A stretch of DNA of 64,000 nucleotides. It comes from Caulobacter segnis. GTDB taxonomy: Bacteria; Pseudomonadota; Alphaproteobacteria; Caulobacterales; Caulobacteraceae. Location: assembly GCF_029543125.1 (NCBI RefSeq), contig NZ_JARQWW010000005.1, positions 392,493 to 456,492 of the forward strand. The letters run 5' to 3'. The stretch's first letter is position 1; every line of letters starts with the position of its first letter. The notes below the pieces were generated by a model. That model saw nothing but the letters and a program-made list of their open reading frames with translations, was not told the DNA's origin and did not search any database. Both the position numbers and the translations under genes were made by a program. Shown here piece by piece: positions 17,392 through 26,474 of this stretch.

Positions 17392-18408
17392 CTACTTCCA
17401 GACCTTGAAGTGCTTCGACAGCTTCAGACCCTGGCGCTGGTAGTGCGAGCCGTCCTCGCCATAGAGCCGCGTCGGGCGGGCGGTCAGCGGCTCATAGACG
17501 AGGCGGGCGACGATCTGGCCGTCCTCCAGAAGGAACGGGGTCTCGTGGCTGCGGACCTCCAGCACGCCCTTGGAGCCGACGGCCCCGGCCTCCTCCGTCC
17601 CGAAGCCCGGGTCGAAGAAGCCGGCGTAGTGGACCCGGAACTCGCCCACCGAAGGGTCGATGGGAGTCATCTCGGCGGCCTGCATCACCGGGATCTGCAC
17701 ATTGTCCTTGGACGCCAGGATGTAGAACTCGCCCGGATCGAGAAGCAGCTCGCCGCGGCGCGGCTCCAGCGGCTCCCAGAAGTCGCGCGGATCGTGGCCG
17801 TTCTCCTTGTCCAGGTCGACGACGCCGGCGTGCCGGCGGCCGCGGAAACCGGCCACCTCGGCGGTCAGGTCGACGCCGACGCTGCGGGTCTCCAACTTAG
17901 GCGGCTCGCCCTGCTTCAGGCGAAGCTGGTTCAGGCGGGTGCCGGTGCGCACGAGGACGGAGAAGGTCTGCGGCGCGATCTCGATATAGAGCGGCCCGTC
18001 ATAGCCCGGATCCACGTCATCGAAGGTCAGGCCGCGATCGGTCAGCAGGCGGACGAACACGTCCACCCGACCGGTGGAGCTTTTCGGATTGCCCCGGGCC
18101 GACACCCCGGCCGGCAGGCGCAAGCGCTCCTGCACCTCGGCGATATAGACGCAGCCCCGCTCCAGCACCGCGCCGGCGGCGAGGTCGAGCTCGTGCATCT
18201 TCACGTCGTCCAGGCGCTCCAGCACCGTGCGGCCGCGCGGCAGGAACGAGGCCCTCACCCGCCAGGCGCGGACGCCCAGGCGCAGGTCCAGGCTGGCGGG
18301 CTGCACCTGATCGGAATCGAAAGCGGTGAGCGAGGTGATCGCCTCTCGGGCGATCAGATCCTCGATGGACTGGCAGGGAAGGATGCCTGCGGCAAGGGCG
18401 TCGGTCAT
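17392..18408 (-). CDS. 2'-deoxycytidine 5'-triphosphate deaminase (large alphaproteobacterial type)
   Basis: Deaminates dCTP to dUTP for thymidylate synthesis. At 338 residues it is nearly twice the classical Dcd, in keeping with the long family of alphaproteobacteria in which two dUTPase-like halves are joined. VYIAEVQERLRLPAGVSARG followed by NPKSSTGRVDVFVRLLTDRG resembles the Dcd active-site region, and the second half repeats the fold (GELLLDPGEFYILASKDNVQ; FRVHYAGFFDPGFG). The ATG at 18408 begins at the conserved N terminus; its ribosome binding site is weak. Divergent from metZ. Confidence 0.85.
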   Translation of the reverse strand: MTDALAAGILPCQSIEDLIAREAITSLTAFDSDQVQPASLDLRLGVRAWRVRASFLPRGRTVLERLDDVKMHELDLAAGAVLERGCVYIAEVQERLRLPAGVSARGNPKSSTGRVDVFVRLLTDRGLTFDDVDPGYDGPLYIEIAPQTFSVLVRTGTRLNQLRLKQGEPPKLETRSVGVDLTAEVAGFRGRRHAGVVDLDKENGHDPRDFWEPLEPRRGELLLDPGEFYILASKDNVQIPVMQAAEMTPIDPSVGEFRVHYAGFFDPGFGTEEAGAVGSKGVLEVRSHETPFLLEDGQIVARLVYEPLTARPTRLYGEDGSHYQRQGLKLSKHFKVWK

Positions 18409-18552
18409 TGGACGGCGACACTCGCCGCCCCGCGCGCGGAAGGCAAGGCTTGGTCTGTGCCGAGTTTTCCTTGAAAGCGCGACAGGCGCGTTCGGCTTGA
18501 CCTCGCGGCGGCCGTAAGCCTTTCTCCGCGCGACGAAACAAGGAGCCCCGTC

Positions 18553-19737
18553 ATGGCCGAAAATCCGAAATCCTGGAACGCAGCGACCAAGCTGATCCGG
18601 GGCGGCCTGATGCGCAGCCCCTGGGGCGAGACGGCCGAGGGCCTCTTCCTGACCCAGAGCTTCGTCTATGATTCGGCGCAGGGCGCGGACGCCCGCTTCG
18701 CCGGGGACGAGCCGGGCTTCGTCTATAGCCGCTACGCCAACCCGACTACGGCCATGTTCGAACAGCGCCTGGCCCTGCTGGAGGGCGCCGAGGCGTGCCG
18801 CGCCGTGGCCTCCGGCATGGCGGCGGTGCATGTGGCCCTGTCCGGCCTGGTCCAGGCCGGCGACCACATCGTGGCCGGCCGCGCCCTGTTCGGCTCCTGC
18901 CGCTGGATCCTGTCGACCCTGATGCCGCGCTACGGCGTCGAGGTGACCTATGTGGACGGCCCCGACCTGAAGGCCTGGGAAGCCGCCATGCGGCCGAACA
19001 CCAAAGCGGTCCTGATCGAGACCCCCTGCAACCCGCTGCTGGAGATCACCGACATCGAAGAGGTGTCGAAGCTGGCCCACGCCGCCGGCGCCAAGGTGGT
19101 GGTGGACAACGTCTTCGCCACCCCGATCTTCCAGAAGCCCCTCGAACTCGGCGCCGACGTGGTCGTCTATTCGACCACCAAGCACATCGACGGCCAGGGC
19201 CGCGTCCTGGGCGGGGCGATCCTGTGCTCCCAGGAGCTTATGGATGAAGCCTATCGCGACCTGCTGCGCCACACCGGCCCGTCGATCTCGCCGTTCAACG
19301 CCTGGCTTCACCTGAACGGCCTGGCGACCCTGGATCTGCGGGTGCGCGCCCAGACCGCCACGGCGGGGAAATTGGCCGACATCATCGGTAACCATGAAAA
19401 GGCCCAGCGAATCTTCTATCCGGGTCGCTCGGACCATCCGCAGGCGGATGTGGCGAGGAAGCAGATGAGCGGGTTCTCCAACCTGGTCGCCTTCGATCTG
19501 GGTTCGCGTGAGCGGGCCTGGGCCTTCCTCGACGCGCTGCAGCTGGTGGACATCTCCAACAACCTCGGCGACGCCAAGTCCATGGCCACCCATCCGTCCA
19601 CCACCACCCACCGCTCCATGAGCGACGAGGACCGCATCGCCATCGGCGTGACCGAAGGCTGCGTGCGCATGTCCGTGGGGCTGGAGGACGCGGACGACCT
19701 GGCGCGCGACGTGGAAAGAGCCCTCGACGCCGCATGA
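18553..19737 (+). CDS. metZ: O-succinylhomoserine sulfhydrylase
   Basis: PLP enzyme of the Cys/Met metabolism family, making homocysteine from O-succinylhomoserine and sulfide in methionine synthesis. 394 residues. FVYSRYANPTTAMFEQRLALL is the family N-terminal motif; the PLP-binding lysine is Lys210 in VVYSTTKHIDGQGRVLGG. MetZ fits better than cystathionine synthase because of the SQGRV-like HIDGQGRVLG variant and the closeness to apaG, a usual neighbour in this group. AAGGAG precedes the ATG. I looked for a SAM-type riboswitch upstream and did not recognise one. Confidence 0.9.
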   Translation: MAENPKSWNAATKLIRGGLMRSPWGETAEGLFLTQSFVYDSAQGADARFAGDEPGFVYSRYANPTTAMFEQRLALLEGAEACRAVASGMAAVHVALSGLVQAGDHIVAGRALFGSCRWILSTLMPRYGVEVTYVDGPDLKAWEAAMRPNTKAVLIETPCNPLLEITDIEEVSKLAHAAGAKVVVDNVFATPIFQKPLELGADVVVYSTTKHIDGQGRVLGGAILCSQELMDEAYRDLLRHTGPSISPFNAWLHLNGLATLDLRVRAQTATAGKLADIIGNHEKAQRIFYPGRSDHPQADVARKQMSGFSNLVAFDLGSRERAWAFLDALQLVDISNNLGDAKSMATHPSTTTHRSMSDEDRIAIGVTEGCVRMSVGLEDADDLARDVERALDAA

Positions 19738-20165
19738 GACGCATCCGCCACAAGCGCAAGATCGACGCCCCGGTCTATGAGACCAAGACCCGCGACATCC
19801 TCGTGCGCGTGGCGGCCGACTACATGCCCGGCCATTCCGATCCCGACGAGAACCGGTACTTCTGGGGCTACATGGTCGAGATCGAGAACCATGGCGAGGA
19901 GACGGTCCAGCTCGTCTCCCGTCACTGGGTGATCACCGACGCCATGAACCGCGTCGAGGAAGTGCGCGGCATCGGCGTCATCGGCGAACAGCCCGAGCTG
20001 AAGCCCCGTGAGGCGTTCCGCTACAACTCCGGCTGCCCGCTCGGCACCTCGTCGGGCACCATGCGCGGCGCCTACCAGATGATCACCGAAGCGGGCGAAG
20101 TGTTCGAGGCGATGATCCCCGAATTCTCGCTTCACATGCCGGACGCCCGCAAGCGGATGAACTGA
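19734..20165 (+). CDS. apaG: ApaG domain protein
   Basis: 143 residues with the ApaG (DUF525) beta-sandwich: FWGYMVEIENHGEETVQLVS, then RHWVITDAMNRVEEVRGIGV, then FRYNSGCPLGTSSGTMRGAY. The gene has been linked to cobalt/magnesium tolerance in enterobacteria; its molecular activity is not established. Its start codon overlaps the end of metZ (ATGA), so the two are translated as a unit. Cytoplasmic. Confidence 0.92.
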   Translation: MRRIRHKRKIDAPVYETKTRDILVRVAADYMPGHSDPDENRYFWGYMVEIENHGEETVQLVSRHWVITDAMNRVEEVRGIGVIGEQPELKPREAFRYNSGCPLGTSSGTMRGAYQMITEAGEVFEAMIPEFSLHMPDARKRMN

Positions 20166-20231
20166 GCCGGAGGCGCTTGCGCGCCCCGCCCCGCCGGGCC
20201 AACGTCCCCACCTCGATTTTCGGAGGGGGTC

Positions 20232-21479
20232 ATGATCCGCAAAGCCTTGCTGCTCACCGTCGCGTTCGCCGCGCTTTCATCGTTCGCTCACGCCGAGCCG
20301 ACGGCCGCTGACCACGCCAAGGTCAAGGCGGCCCTGGCCAAGAGCCCGGTCTTCGACGGCCATAACGACCTGCCCTGGGCTCTGCTGGGCGGCTACGACA
20401 GCGATCCGGACAAGGCGGGCATCGACGGCGACACCCGCGGCAAGCTGCACACCGACATGGATCGCCTGAAGCAAGGCGGCGTCGGCGCGCAGTTCTGGTC
20501 GGTTTACATCCCCGCTGATCTCAAGGGTCCGGCCGCGACCCAGGCTGTCTGGAAGCAGATCGACACCGCGCGCCGGATCATCGAACGCCGCCCTGATCGG
20601 CTGGAGTTCGCCCGCACCGCCGACGACGTGGTCCGCATCGAGAAGGCTGGCAAGCTCGCCTCCCTGTTTGGGATCGAGGGCGGCAACGCCATCGACGGCC
20701 AGCTGTCCATGTTGCGCGAGTTCCGCGAGGCGGGCGTCGCCTACATGACCCTGACCCACTCCAAGTCCCTGCCCTGGGCCGACAGCGGCACCGACGCCCC
20801 GATCAGCGACGGCCTGTCCCCCTTCGGCGAGGAAGTGGTGAAGGAGATGAACCGCGTCGGCATGCTGGTCGACCTGTCTCACGTCTCGCCGGCGACCATG
20901 AAGGACGCGCTGCGGGTCACCCGTTCGCCGGTGATCTTCAGCCACTCCTCGGCCTTCGGCGTCACCCCGCACGCCCGCAATGTGCCGGACGACGTGCTGA
21001 AGTTGGTCGCCGCCAACAAGGGCGTGGTGATGATCACCTTCGTCCCGGGCTTCGTATCCGAGCCGATCCGCCAGTGGGGCGCCGACAAGGCCGCGGTGGA
21101 GGCCAAGCTGAAGGCCCTCAACCTCGCCGACGCGGCGGCCGTGAAGGCCGGCGTCGACGCCTGGGTCGCCGCCAACCCCGAGCCGAAGGCCAGCTCCAAG
21201 GAAGTGGCCGACCACGTTGAGCATGTGCGCAAGGTCTGCGGCGTCGACTGCGTCGGCCTGGGCGGCGACTTCGACGGCATCGAGAGCACGCCGACCGACC
21301 TGACGGGCGTGGAGACCTATCCCGTCCTGCTGGCCGAACTGTCGTCGCGCGGCTGGAGCGAGGCGGATCTGCGCAAGCTGACCGGCGAGAACATCCTGCG
21401 GGTCATGCGCGCCAATGAAGCCGTGGTGAAGTCGCTGACGGGCGAGAAGCCGCGCCTGCTGAGCGACGCGGTTAAGTAG
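20232..21479 (+). CDS. Exported zinc dipeptidase (membrane dipeptidase/M19 family)
   Basis: 415 residues beginning with a cleavable signal peptide (MIRKALLLTVAFAALSSFAHA, cut before EP). M19 motifs: DGHNDLPWAL (zinc ligands His and Asp), FGIEGGNAIDGQLSMLREF with the bridging Glu, LVDLSHVSPATMKDALRVT and FSHSSAFGVTPHARNVPDDV (His ligands), and GLGGDFDGI. Hydrolyses dipeptides in the periplasm. It is transcribed alone, with GGAGG before the ATG, and ends just before a large palindromic repeat that may end transcription. Confidence 0.92.
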   Translation: MIRKALLLTVAFAALSSFAHAEPTAADHAKVKAALAKSPVFDGHNDLPWALLGGYDSDPDKAGIDGDTRGKLHTDMDRLKQGGVGAQFWSVYIPADLKGPAATQAVWKQIDTARRIIERRPDRLEFARTADDVVRIEKAGKLASLFGIEGGNAIDGQLSMLREFREAGVAYMTLTHSKSLPWADSGTDAPISDGLSPFGEEVVKEMNRVGMLVDLSHVSPATMKDALRVTRSPVIFSHSSAFGVTPHARNVPDDVLKLVAANKGVVMITFVPGFVSEPIRQWGADKAAVEAKLKALNLADAAAVKAGVDAWVAANPEPKASSKEVADHVEHVRKVCGVDCVGLGGDFDGIESTPTDLTGVETYPVLLAELSSRGWSEADLRKLTGENILRVMRANEAVVKSLTGEKPRLLSDAVK

Positions 21480-21490
21480 ATCAAGAAAAA

Positions 21491-21596
21491 TCCTCCCCTT
21501 CTGGGGGAGGGGGACCGCGAAGCGGTGGAGGGGGTTCTGCTGAGTCAGCAAGCCCCCCTCCGTCCCTTTGGGACACCTCCCCCAGAGAGGGAGGAT
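21491..21596. repeat. Interspersed imperfect inverted repeat (about 105 nt)
   Basis: Outer arms TCCTCCC...GGGAGG and CCTCCCCCAGAGAGGGAGGA fold back on each other, with inner hairpins (ACCGCGAAGCGGT; GCTGAGTCAGC; GTCCCTTTGGGAC). Located between the converging dipeptidase and hslO genes. Similar G/C-tract elements begin near 63863. Confidence 0.8.
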
Positions 21597-21606
21597 CTGG
21601 GCGGCG

Positions 21607-22500
21607 CTACCCGGCCGCGTTCGGATCCAGATCGTACACCCGCGAGCAGTACTCGCAGGTCACGTGGATCTTGCCATCGGCCTCGACCATGTCGGCGCGC
21701 TCTTCATCGCTGAAGGACTGCAGCACGGTCTCGATCCGCGCGGGCGAGCAGCGGCAGAAGGCTTTCAGCGGCTGGGCCTCGAACAGGCGCACCCCGTCCT
21801 CGTGGAACAGGCGGTACAGCAGGGTCTCGGCCGGCACGGTCGGGTCGATCAGCTCGTCCTCGCCCGTGGTCTCGAACAGGGCGCGGACGTGGTCCCAGGA
21901 CTCTTCGGTGTCGCCGCGCGCCGCGTCGCCGCCGATCATCTGGATCATGATCCCGCCGGCCCGCCACTTGGCGCCCGAGCCGTCGTTCACCTGGCCCACG
22001 GCCAGACGCAGACGCGTCGGCGTCTGTTCCGACTGGGCGAAGTACTGCTCGGCGCACAGGGCCAGGGTCTCGCCCTCGATCGGGGTGACGCCCTGGTATC
22101 GGTCCATGTCCGGGCCCTGGTCGATGGTCATGATGAACACGCCGTCGCCCAGCAGGGTCTTGGCTCCCGGGCGCACAAAGCCCTGCGAGACCTCGGCCAC
22201 GCGGTCGGCGTCGAAGCGGCAATAGCCGCGCATGGAGCCGTCGGTCTCGTAGTCGCAGACCACATAGGCCACGGGGCCGTTGCCCTGGGCCTGGACGATC
22301 AGACGGCCGTCGAACTTCAGGGCCGAACCCACCAGCGAGGCGAGCGCACAGGCTTCGCCCAGCAGGTTGGCCACCGGCTCGGGATAGTCGTGATGGCTCA
22401 TCACTTCGTCGATGGCCGAGCCCAGACGGGCGATGCGGCCGCGAACAGGGTGGCCCTCGATGGAGAAGGCGGCGACGAGGTTGTCGGTGATCTCGGTCAT
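21607..22500 (-). CDS. hslO: Redox-regulated chaperone Hsp33
   Basis: Holdase chaperone switched on by oxidation of a zinc-bound cysteine cluster. 297 residues. The C-terminal redox switch shows CRCSPARIETVLQSF (CxC) and HVTCEYCSRVYDLDP (CxxC). The N-terminal substrate-binding domain includes LLGEACALASLVGSALKFDG and GPVAYVVCDYETDGSMRGYC. Last gene of the argD-argF-hslO series on the minus strand. The ribosome binding site before the ATG at 22500 is weak, which fits translation from an operon transcript. Confidence 0.95.
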   Translation of the reverse strand: MTEITDNLVAAFSIEGHPVRGRIARLGSAIDEVMSHHDYPEPVANLLGEACALASLVGSALKFDGRLIVQAQGNGPVAYVVCDYETDGSMRGYCRFDADRVAEVSQGFVRPGAKTLLGDGVFIMTIDQGPDMDRYQGVTPIEGETLALCAEQYFAQSEQTPTRLRLAVGQVNDGSGAKWRAGGIMIQMIGGDAARGDTEESWDHVRALFETTGEDELIDPTVPAETLLYRLFHEDGVRLFEAQPLKAFCRCSPARIETVLQSFSDEERADMVEADGKIHVTCEYCSRVYDLDPNAAG

Positions 22501-22545
22501 GGGGCGGTCAGATAGGGGCTCGCATACGAAATTGCGAGCCTAGCC

Positions 22546-23481
22546 TTATCCGACCTTGCCGAAGCACCAGGCCAGGACCGACTTCTGGGCGTGGATGCGG
22601 TTCTCCGCCTCGTCCCAGACCAGCGAGCGCGGGCCGTCCAGGACGGCGTCCGTCACCTCTTCCCCCCGGTGCGCCGGCAGGCAGTGCAGGAACACGCCGT
22701 CCGGATGCGCCAGGTCCATCAGCGCCTCGTCCACCTGATAGGGTTCGAAGGCGGCGATGCGCTCGTCATGGTCCACGTCGCCCATGGACACCCAGGTGTC
22801 CGCCACCACGCAGTCGGCGCCGCGCACGGCTTCGCGCGGGTCGTCGGTCATGGTGATGCGGCCCTGCTGCTCGGCGGCGCGGGCCAGATCCACCAGATCC
22901 GGGTGATAGACCGCCGGGCAGGCGATCTTCAGCTCGAAGCCCAGCTTCGGCGCGGCGTGGATGAAGCTGGCGCAGACATTGTTGCCATCGCCCACCCAGG
23001 CGATCGTCTTGCCCTCGACCGAGCCGCGATGCTCCTCGAAGGTCAGCAGATCTGCCATGATCTGGCAGGGGTGGCTCTTGTCGGTCAGGCCGTTGATCAC
23101 CGGCACGGTGCTGTTTTGGGCGAACAGTTCGACGTCTTCATGGAAGTTGGCGCGGATCATCACCGCGTCGACCATGCGCGACAGGACGCGGGCGGTGTCC
23201 TCGATGGTCTCGCCGCGGCCCAGCTGCATGTCCGAAGCGGTCGAGATGATCCCCGCCCCACCCAGCTGACGGATCGCCGCGTCGAAGGAGAAGCGGGTGC
23301 GGGTCGAGTTCTTCTCGAAGATCATCGCCAAGGTGCGGCCGTCGGCCGGCGCATCGGCGTCCACGCGCGCCTGACCCCAACCTTTTCGCGCAGTCTTGCG
23401 GGCCTTGGCGTCCTCAAGGATCGCGCGCAGGTCGGAAGCCTCAAGCTTCCAAAGGTCGATGAAGTGGCGGGGCGTGGTCAT
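22546..23481 (-). CDS. argF: Ornithine carbamoyltransferase
   Basis: Joins ornithine and carbamoyl phosphate to give citrulline in arginine synthesis. 311 residues. Carbamoyl-phosphate motif [16 protein letters not shown], then [17 protein letters not shown], and the ornithine-binding motif [15 protein letters not shown] with DTWVSMGD before it. AGGAACTAGAG precedes the ATG at 23481. Directly downstream of argD, with a repeat element in the 108-nt gap. Confidence 0.96.
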   Translation of the reverse strand: MTTPRHFIDLWKLEASDLRAILEDAKARKTARKGWGQARVDADAPADGRTLAMIFEKNSTRTRFSFDAAIRQLGGAGIISTASDMQLGRGETIEDTARVLSRMVDAVMIRANFHEDVELFAQNSTVPVINGLTDKSHPCQIMADLLTFEEHRGSVEGKTIAWVGDGNNVCASFIHAAPKLGFELKIACPAVYHPDLVDLARAAEQQGRITMTDDPREAVRGADCVVADTWVSMGDVDHDERIAAFEPYQVDEALMDLAHPDGVFLHCLPAHRGEEVTDAVLDGPRSLVWDEAENRIHAQKSVLAWCFGKVG

Positions 23482-23497
23482 CTCTAGTTCCTAAACT

Positions 23498-23581
23498 CCG
23501 CTCACCCCGGCGAAGGCCGGGGTCCAGATGACGGACACGGAGCTTTTCGATCTGGATCCCGGCCTTCGCCGGGATGAGCGG
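23498..23581. repeat. Inverted repeat of the interspersed PAKAGIQ type
   Basis: CCGCTCA...TGAGCGG outer arms, with CCCCGGCGAAGGCCGGGG and CCCGGCCTTCGCCGGG inside. Translated on the minus strand it gives the familiar IPAKAGIQ...LDPGLRRG phrases of a palindromic repeat widespread in proteobacteria. It lies inside the argD-argF gap and could shape mRNA stability there. Confidence 0.85.
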
Positions 23582-23589
23582 TTGAAGGT

Positions 23590-24810
23590 TTAAGCGGCTT
23601 TTTGCGACGCCCGGACGACGTCCAGGGTCTTTTCGAGCTTGGCGACGGCTTCGCTGGCCTCTTCCTGGGTCAGGTTGAGGGCGGGCAGCAGGCGGATGCA
23701 GTTGTCGCCGCCGCCGGCGACCAGCAGCTTCTGGTCGCGCGCCAGGGCCATGAACTCGCGGTTGTTGCTGACCAGCTTGACCCCGATCAGAAGACCCTTG
23801 CCGCGCACGTCGACGATCAGGTCCGGATAGCGGTCCTTCAGGCCGTTGAGCTGCTGCACGAAGTAGCCGGCCACGTCGCGGACGTTGCCCAGGGTCTCTT
23901 CGCTGTTGATCGTGTCGAAGGCCGTCACGCCGACCGCCATGGCCAGCGGGTTGCCGCCGAAGGTCGAGCCGTGGACGCCCACGGTCATGCCGCGCGCCGC
24001 TTCGGCCGAGGCCAGGCAGGCGCCGATCGGGAAGCCGCCGCCCAGGGCCTTGGCGACGCACATGATGTCCGGCTCGGCGTCGCTGGCCCACTCATAGGCG
24101 AACAGCTTGCCGGTCCGGCCCATGCCGCACTGGACTTCGTCGTAGATCAGCAGGACGCCAGCTTCGCGCGTCATGGCGCGCAGTTCGTTCAACTGAGCCT
24201 CGGTCAGGGCGCGGGCGCCGCCCTCCCCCTGAACCGGCTCGATGATCACGGCGGCCGTGGTCGGGCTAAGAGCGGCCTTCAGGGCCTCCCAATCGCCGAA
24301 CGGCAGTTGGGTGTAGCCCGGCAGGCGAGGGCCGAAGCCTTCGAGGTAGCTGGCGTTGCCCGAGGCGTTGACCGCCGCGTAGGACCGGCCGTGGAACGAG
24401 CCGTCGAAGCCGATGATGTCCACCCGGTCCGGCTGGCCGTTGACCACGTGATAGCGGCGGGCGGCCTTCAGGGCGCACTCGATCGCCTCGGTGCCGGAGT
24501 TGGTGAAGAACACCACGTCGGCGAAGCTGGCGGCGCACAGCCGGTCGGCCAGCGCCTCCTGTTGCGGGATGCGGAAGATGTTGGAGACGTGCCAGAGCTT
24601 CTCGCCCTGCTCCTTGAGCGTCTTCACCAGCGCCGGATGGGCATGGCCCAGGCCGGTGGTGGCGATGCCGCCCACGCAGTCCAGGAACTCTTCGCCGTCG
24701 GTGGAGTAAAGTCGCGAACCCTCGCCTCGCTCGAACGCCAGCGGAGCGCGGTTGTAGACACCCATGATGTGCGTCTGCGCGGCGGCGGAAGAGGTCGTAG
24801 GCGTGGTCAC
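23590..24810 (-). CDS. argD: Acetylornithine aminotransferase
   Basis: PLP class-III aminotransferase converting N-acetylglutamate semialdehyde to N-acetylornithine. 406 residues. DGEEFLDCVGGIATTGLGHA near the N terminus, FTNSGTEAIECALKAAR, LIYDEVQCGMGRTGKLFAYE, the PLP lysine in CVAKALGGGFPIGACLA and GVHGSTFGGNPLAMAVG are all typical. The GTG at 24810 is preceded by GGAGGG and is preferred to a longer frame from 24843. First gene of argD-argF-hslO. Confidence 0.94.
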   Translation of the reverse strand: MTTPTTSSAAAQTHIMGVYNRAPLAFERGEGSRLYSTDGEEFLDCVGGIATTGLGHAHPALVKTLKEQGEKLWHVSNIFRIPQQEALADRLCAASFADVVFFTNSGTEAIECALKAARRYHVVNGQPDRVDIIGFDGSFHGRSYAAVNASGNASYLEGFGPRLPGYTQLPFGDWEALKAALSPTTAAVIIEPVQGEGGARALTEAQLNELRAMTREAGVLLIYDEVQCGMGRTGKLFAYEWASDAEPDIMCVAKALGGGFPIGACLASAEAARGMTVGVHGSTFGGNPLAMAVGVTAFDTINSEETLGNVRDVAGYFVQQLNGLKDRYPDLIVDVRGKGLLIGVKLVSNNREFMALARDQKLLVAGGGDNCIRLLPALNLTQEEASEAVAKLEKTLDVVRASQKAA

Positions 24811-24832
24811 TGAACAGCCCTCCAAAAGCTGA

Positions 24833-24855
24833 TCCCCGCGCAAGAGGCGCGGGGA
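24833..24855. terminator. Hairpin between the ABC permease and argD
   Basis: TCCCCGCGC and GCGCGGGGA form a nine-pair stem around AAGAG, 22 nt before the argD start. Without a U-run it could be a partial terminator or a leader structure. Confidence 0.5.
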
Positions 24856-24902
24856 TGGGAAGGCTGAGCGTTGTCGTCGCGTATGCGCGCTATGTCAATA
24901 AA

Positions 24903-25718
24903 TCAGGTCTTCAGGCGCCAGCCGCGCTGGAACAGGCGCAGGCACAGGAAAAACAGGCCCACGGTCAGCACCGCGGTGAGCACCGCGCCGATGGCGACCG
25001 AACCGTCCGACACCCCGATGAAGCCGTAGCGGAATCCGTCGATCAGATAGAAGAACGGGTTGTAGTGGCTGATCGTGCGAAATGGCTCCGGCAGGCGGTC
25101 CACCAGGTAGAAGGTCCCCGACAGGAAGGTCATCGGCATGATCAGGAAGTTGGTCACCGCCGCCAAGTGGTCGAACTTCTCCGACCACAGGCCTGTCAGG
25201 ATGCCGACCATGCCCAGGATCAGGGCTGCGCCCACGCAGAAGTAAATCGCCCAAAGCGGATGAACCAGGGTGACATTGGCGAACGGCAGCACCGCCAGGG
25301 CCGTCACCGCCCCAACCAGCACCCCGCGTGTGGCCGCGCCCAGGGTGAAGGCCAGCACCTGCTCCAGCGGCGACAGCGGCGGGGTCAGAAAGTCCGAGGT
25401 CAGCCCCATCATCTTGGCCTGCAGCAGGCTGGACGATGAATTGGCGAACGCGTTGTTCAGCACACCCATCATGATCAGGCCGGGCGCGACGAAGGTGGCG
25501 AAGCTGACCCCGTCCATGGCGGGACGCGACGCCCCAACCGCGACCACGAACACCATCATATAGAGCAGCGTCGTGACCACCGGGGCCGCCACCGTCTGGG
25601 TGCCGACCTTCCAGAACCGACGGATCTCCTTGAGATACAGGGTGCGGAAACCCCGCCAGTTGAAACCGGCGTAGTCGCGCGGCTGCGGCGGAATCACGGG
25701 GTCGGCCATGTCTTTCAT
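24903..25718 (-). CDS. ABC-2 type transporter permease
   Basis: 271 residues with a cytoplasmic N-terminal helix (FRTLYLKEIRRFWKVGTQTV) and about six membrane spans; LLYMMVFVVAVG and SGTFYLVDRLPEPFRTISHY resemble the YadH class of polysaccharide or drug export permeases. Such permeases work as dimers with a separate ATPase. No ATPase gene lies beside it: argD follows and gcrA is divergent. Start at 25718 is tentative; ATG at 25709 is equally possible. Confidence 0.85.
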   Translation of the reverse strand: MKDMADPVIPPQPRDYAGFNWRGFRTLYLKEIRRFWKVGTQTVAAPVVTTLLYMMVFVVAVGASRPAMDGVSFATFVAPGLIMMGVLNNAFANSSSSLLQAKMMGLTSDFLTPPLSPLEQVLAFTLGAATRGVLVGAVTALAVLPFANVTLVHPLWAIYFCVGAALILGMVGILTGLWSEKFDHLAAVTNFLIMPMTFLSGTFYLVDRLPEPFRTISHYNPFFYLIDGFRYGFIGVSDGSVAIGAVLTAVLTVGLFFLCLRLFQRGWRLKT

Positions 25719-25777
25719 GCTCGCCTAAGTGCTCTCGCGCCTGCCCGATCGCAAGGATCGGCGCTAGGGGGATGTAC

Positions 25778-25857
25778 GAATCTCGAGTCGGTTATCAACA
25801 TCTTGTTTCTGTGGACAGACGCAATGGCGCCTATTGTGCCCGTTAAGTCCTGGTTTA
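25778..25857 (+). promoter_or_regulatory. Candidate cell-cycle control region of gcrA
   Basis: Four elements lie within 80 nt upstream of gcrA. GAATC (25778-25782) and GAGTC (25785-25789) are GANTC sites of the CcrM methylase. TTATCAACA (25792-25800) matches the DnaA box at eight of nine positions. TTAA-N7-TTTA (25843-25857) is close to the CtrA box TTAA-N7-TTAA. In Caulobacter, DnaA activates and CtrA represses gcrA, which these sites fit. Confidence 0.6.
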
Positions 25858-25959
25858 CGATTAGTGGTGTGGAGGCCGGGGAACACCCGCCCTCCGACAC
25901 AAGATGTTGTCCACGACGCCGCGGGGGCGGCGCTGGATCAAGCGGCTGGAGGGTTGGCT

Positions 25960-26472
25960 ATGAGCTGGACCGATGAACGGGTCACCACGCTGAAGAAGCT
26001 TTGGCTGGACGGTCTTTCCGCCAGTCAGATCGCCAAGCAACTGGGCGGCGTCACACGAAACGCCGTCATCGGAAAGGTCCACCGTCTGGGCCTGTCGGGC
26101 CGCGCCGCGCCTTCGCAGCCGAGCCGTCCCGCCTTCAAGACCCCGCGTCCGGCGCGCCCGGTCACGGCCGCCCCGTCGGCGCCGCGCCGCGTGGCCGAAG
26201 CTGCCTCGGCGGCGGCTCCGGCCGTTCCCGCGCCGCAGCCGGTCTATCGCGTCGAGGAGCCGGGCTCGGCCACCGTGCTGACCCTGGGCGCCCACATGTG
26301 CAAGTGGCCGATCGGCGACCCGTCGACCGACAGCTTCACCTTCTGCGGCCGCCGCTCCTGCGAGGGCGCGCCCTATTGCGTGGAGCACGCGAAGGTCGCC
26401 TACCAGCCGCAGCAGACCAAGAAGAAGTCGGGCGCCACCGAGCTGGCCCGCTCGCTGCGCCGCTACATCTAG
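25960..26472 (+). CDS. gcrA: Cell-cycle regulator GcrA
   Basis: 170 residues. The N-terminal DNA-binding part SWTDERVTTLKKLWLDGLSA, then QIAKQLGGVTRNAVIGKVHR, is the GcrA signature. An Ala/Pro-rich linker follows, then a C-terminal domain with MCKWPIGDP, FCGRRS and APYCVEHAKVAYQ, known in the family for binding sigma-70 region 2. GcrA acts with RNA polymerase at GANTC-methylated promoters to time division and replication genes. GGAGGG lies before the ATG at 25960; an upstream in-frame ATG at 25834 adds a non-conserved stretch overlapping the regulatory sites. Confidence 0.96.
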   Translation: MSWTDERVTTLKKLWLDGLSASQIAKQLGGVTRNAVIGKVHRLGLSGRAAPSQPSRPAFKTPRPARPVTAAPSAPRRVAEAASAAAPAVPAPQPVYRVEEPGSATVLTLGAHMCKWPIGDPSTDSFTFCGRRSCEGAPYCVEHAKVAYQPQQTKKKSGATELARSLRRYI

Positions 26473-26474
26473 CC

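Noticed and set aside
18409..18552. SAM-type riboswitch upstream of metZ
   Set aside because: These occur before met genes in this class, but I could not recognise the conserved core here. A covariance search would decide.
20277..21551. Long minus-strand frame opposite the dipeptidase gene
   Set aside because: Shadow frame; no domain and wrong codon pattern.
21491..21596. CRISPR-like array
   Set aside because: A single fold-back repeat, not regularly spaced direct repeats.
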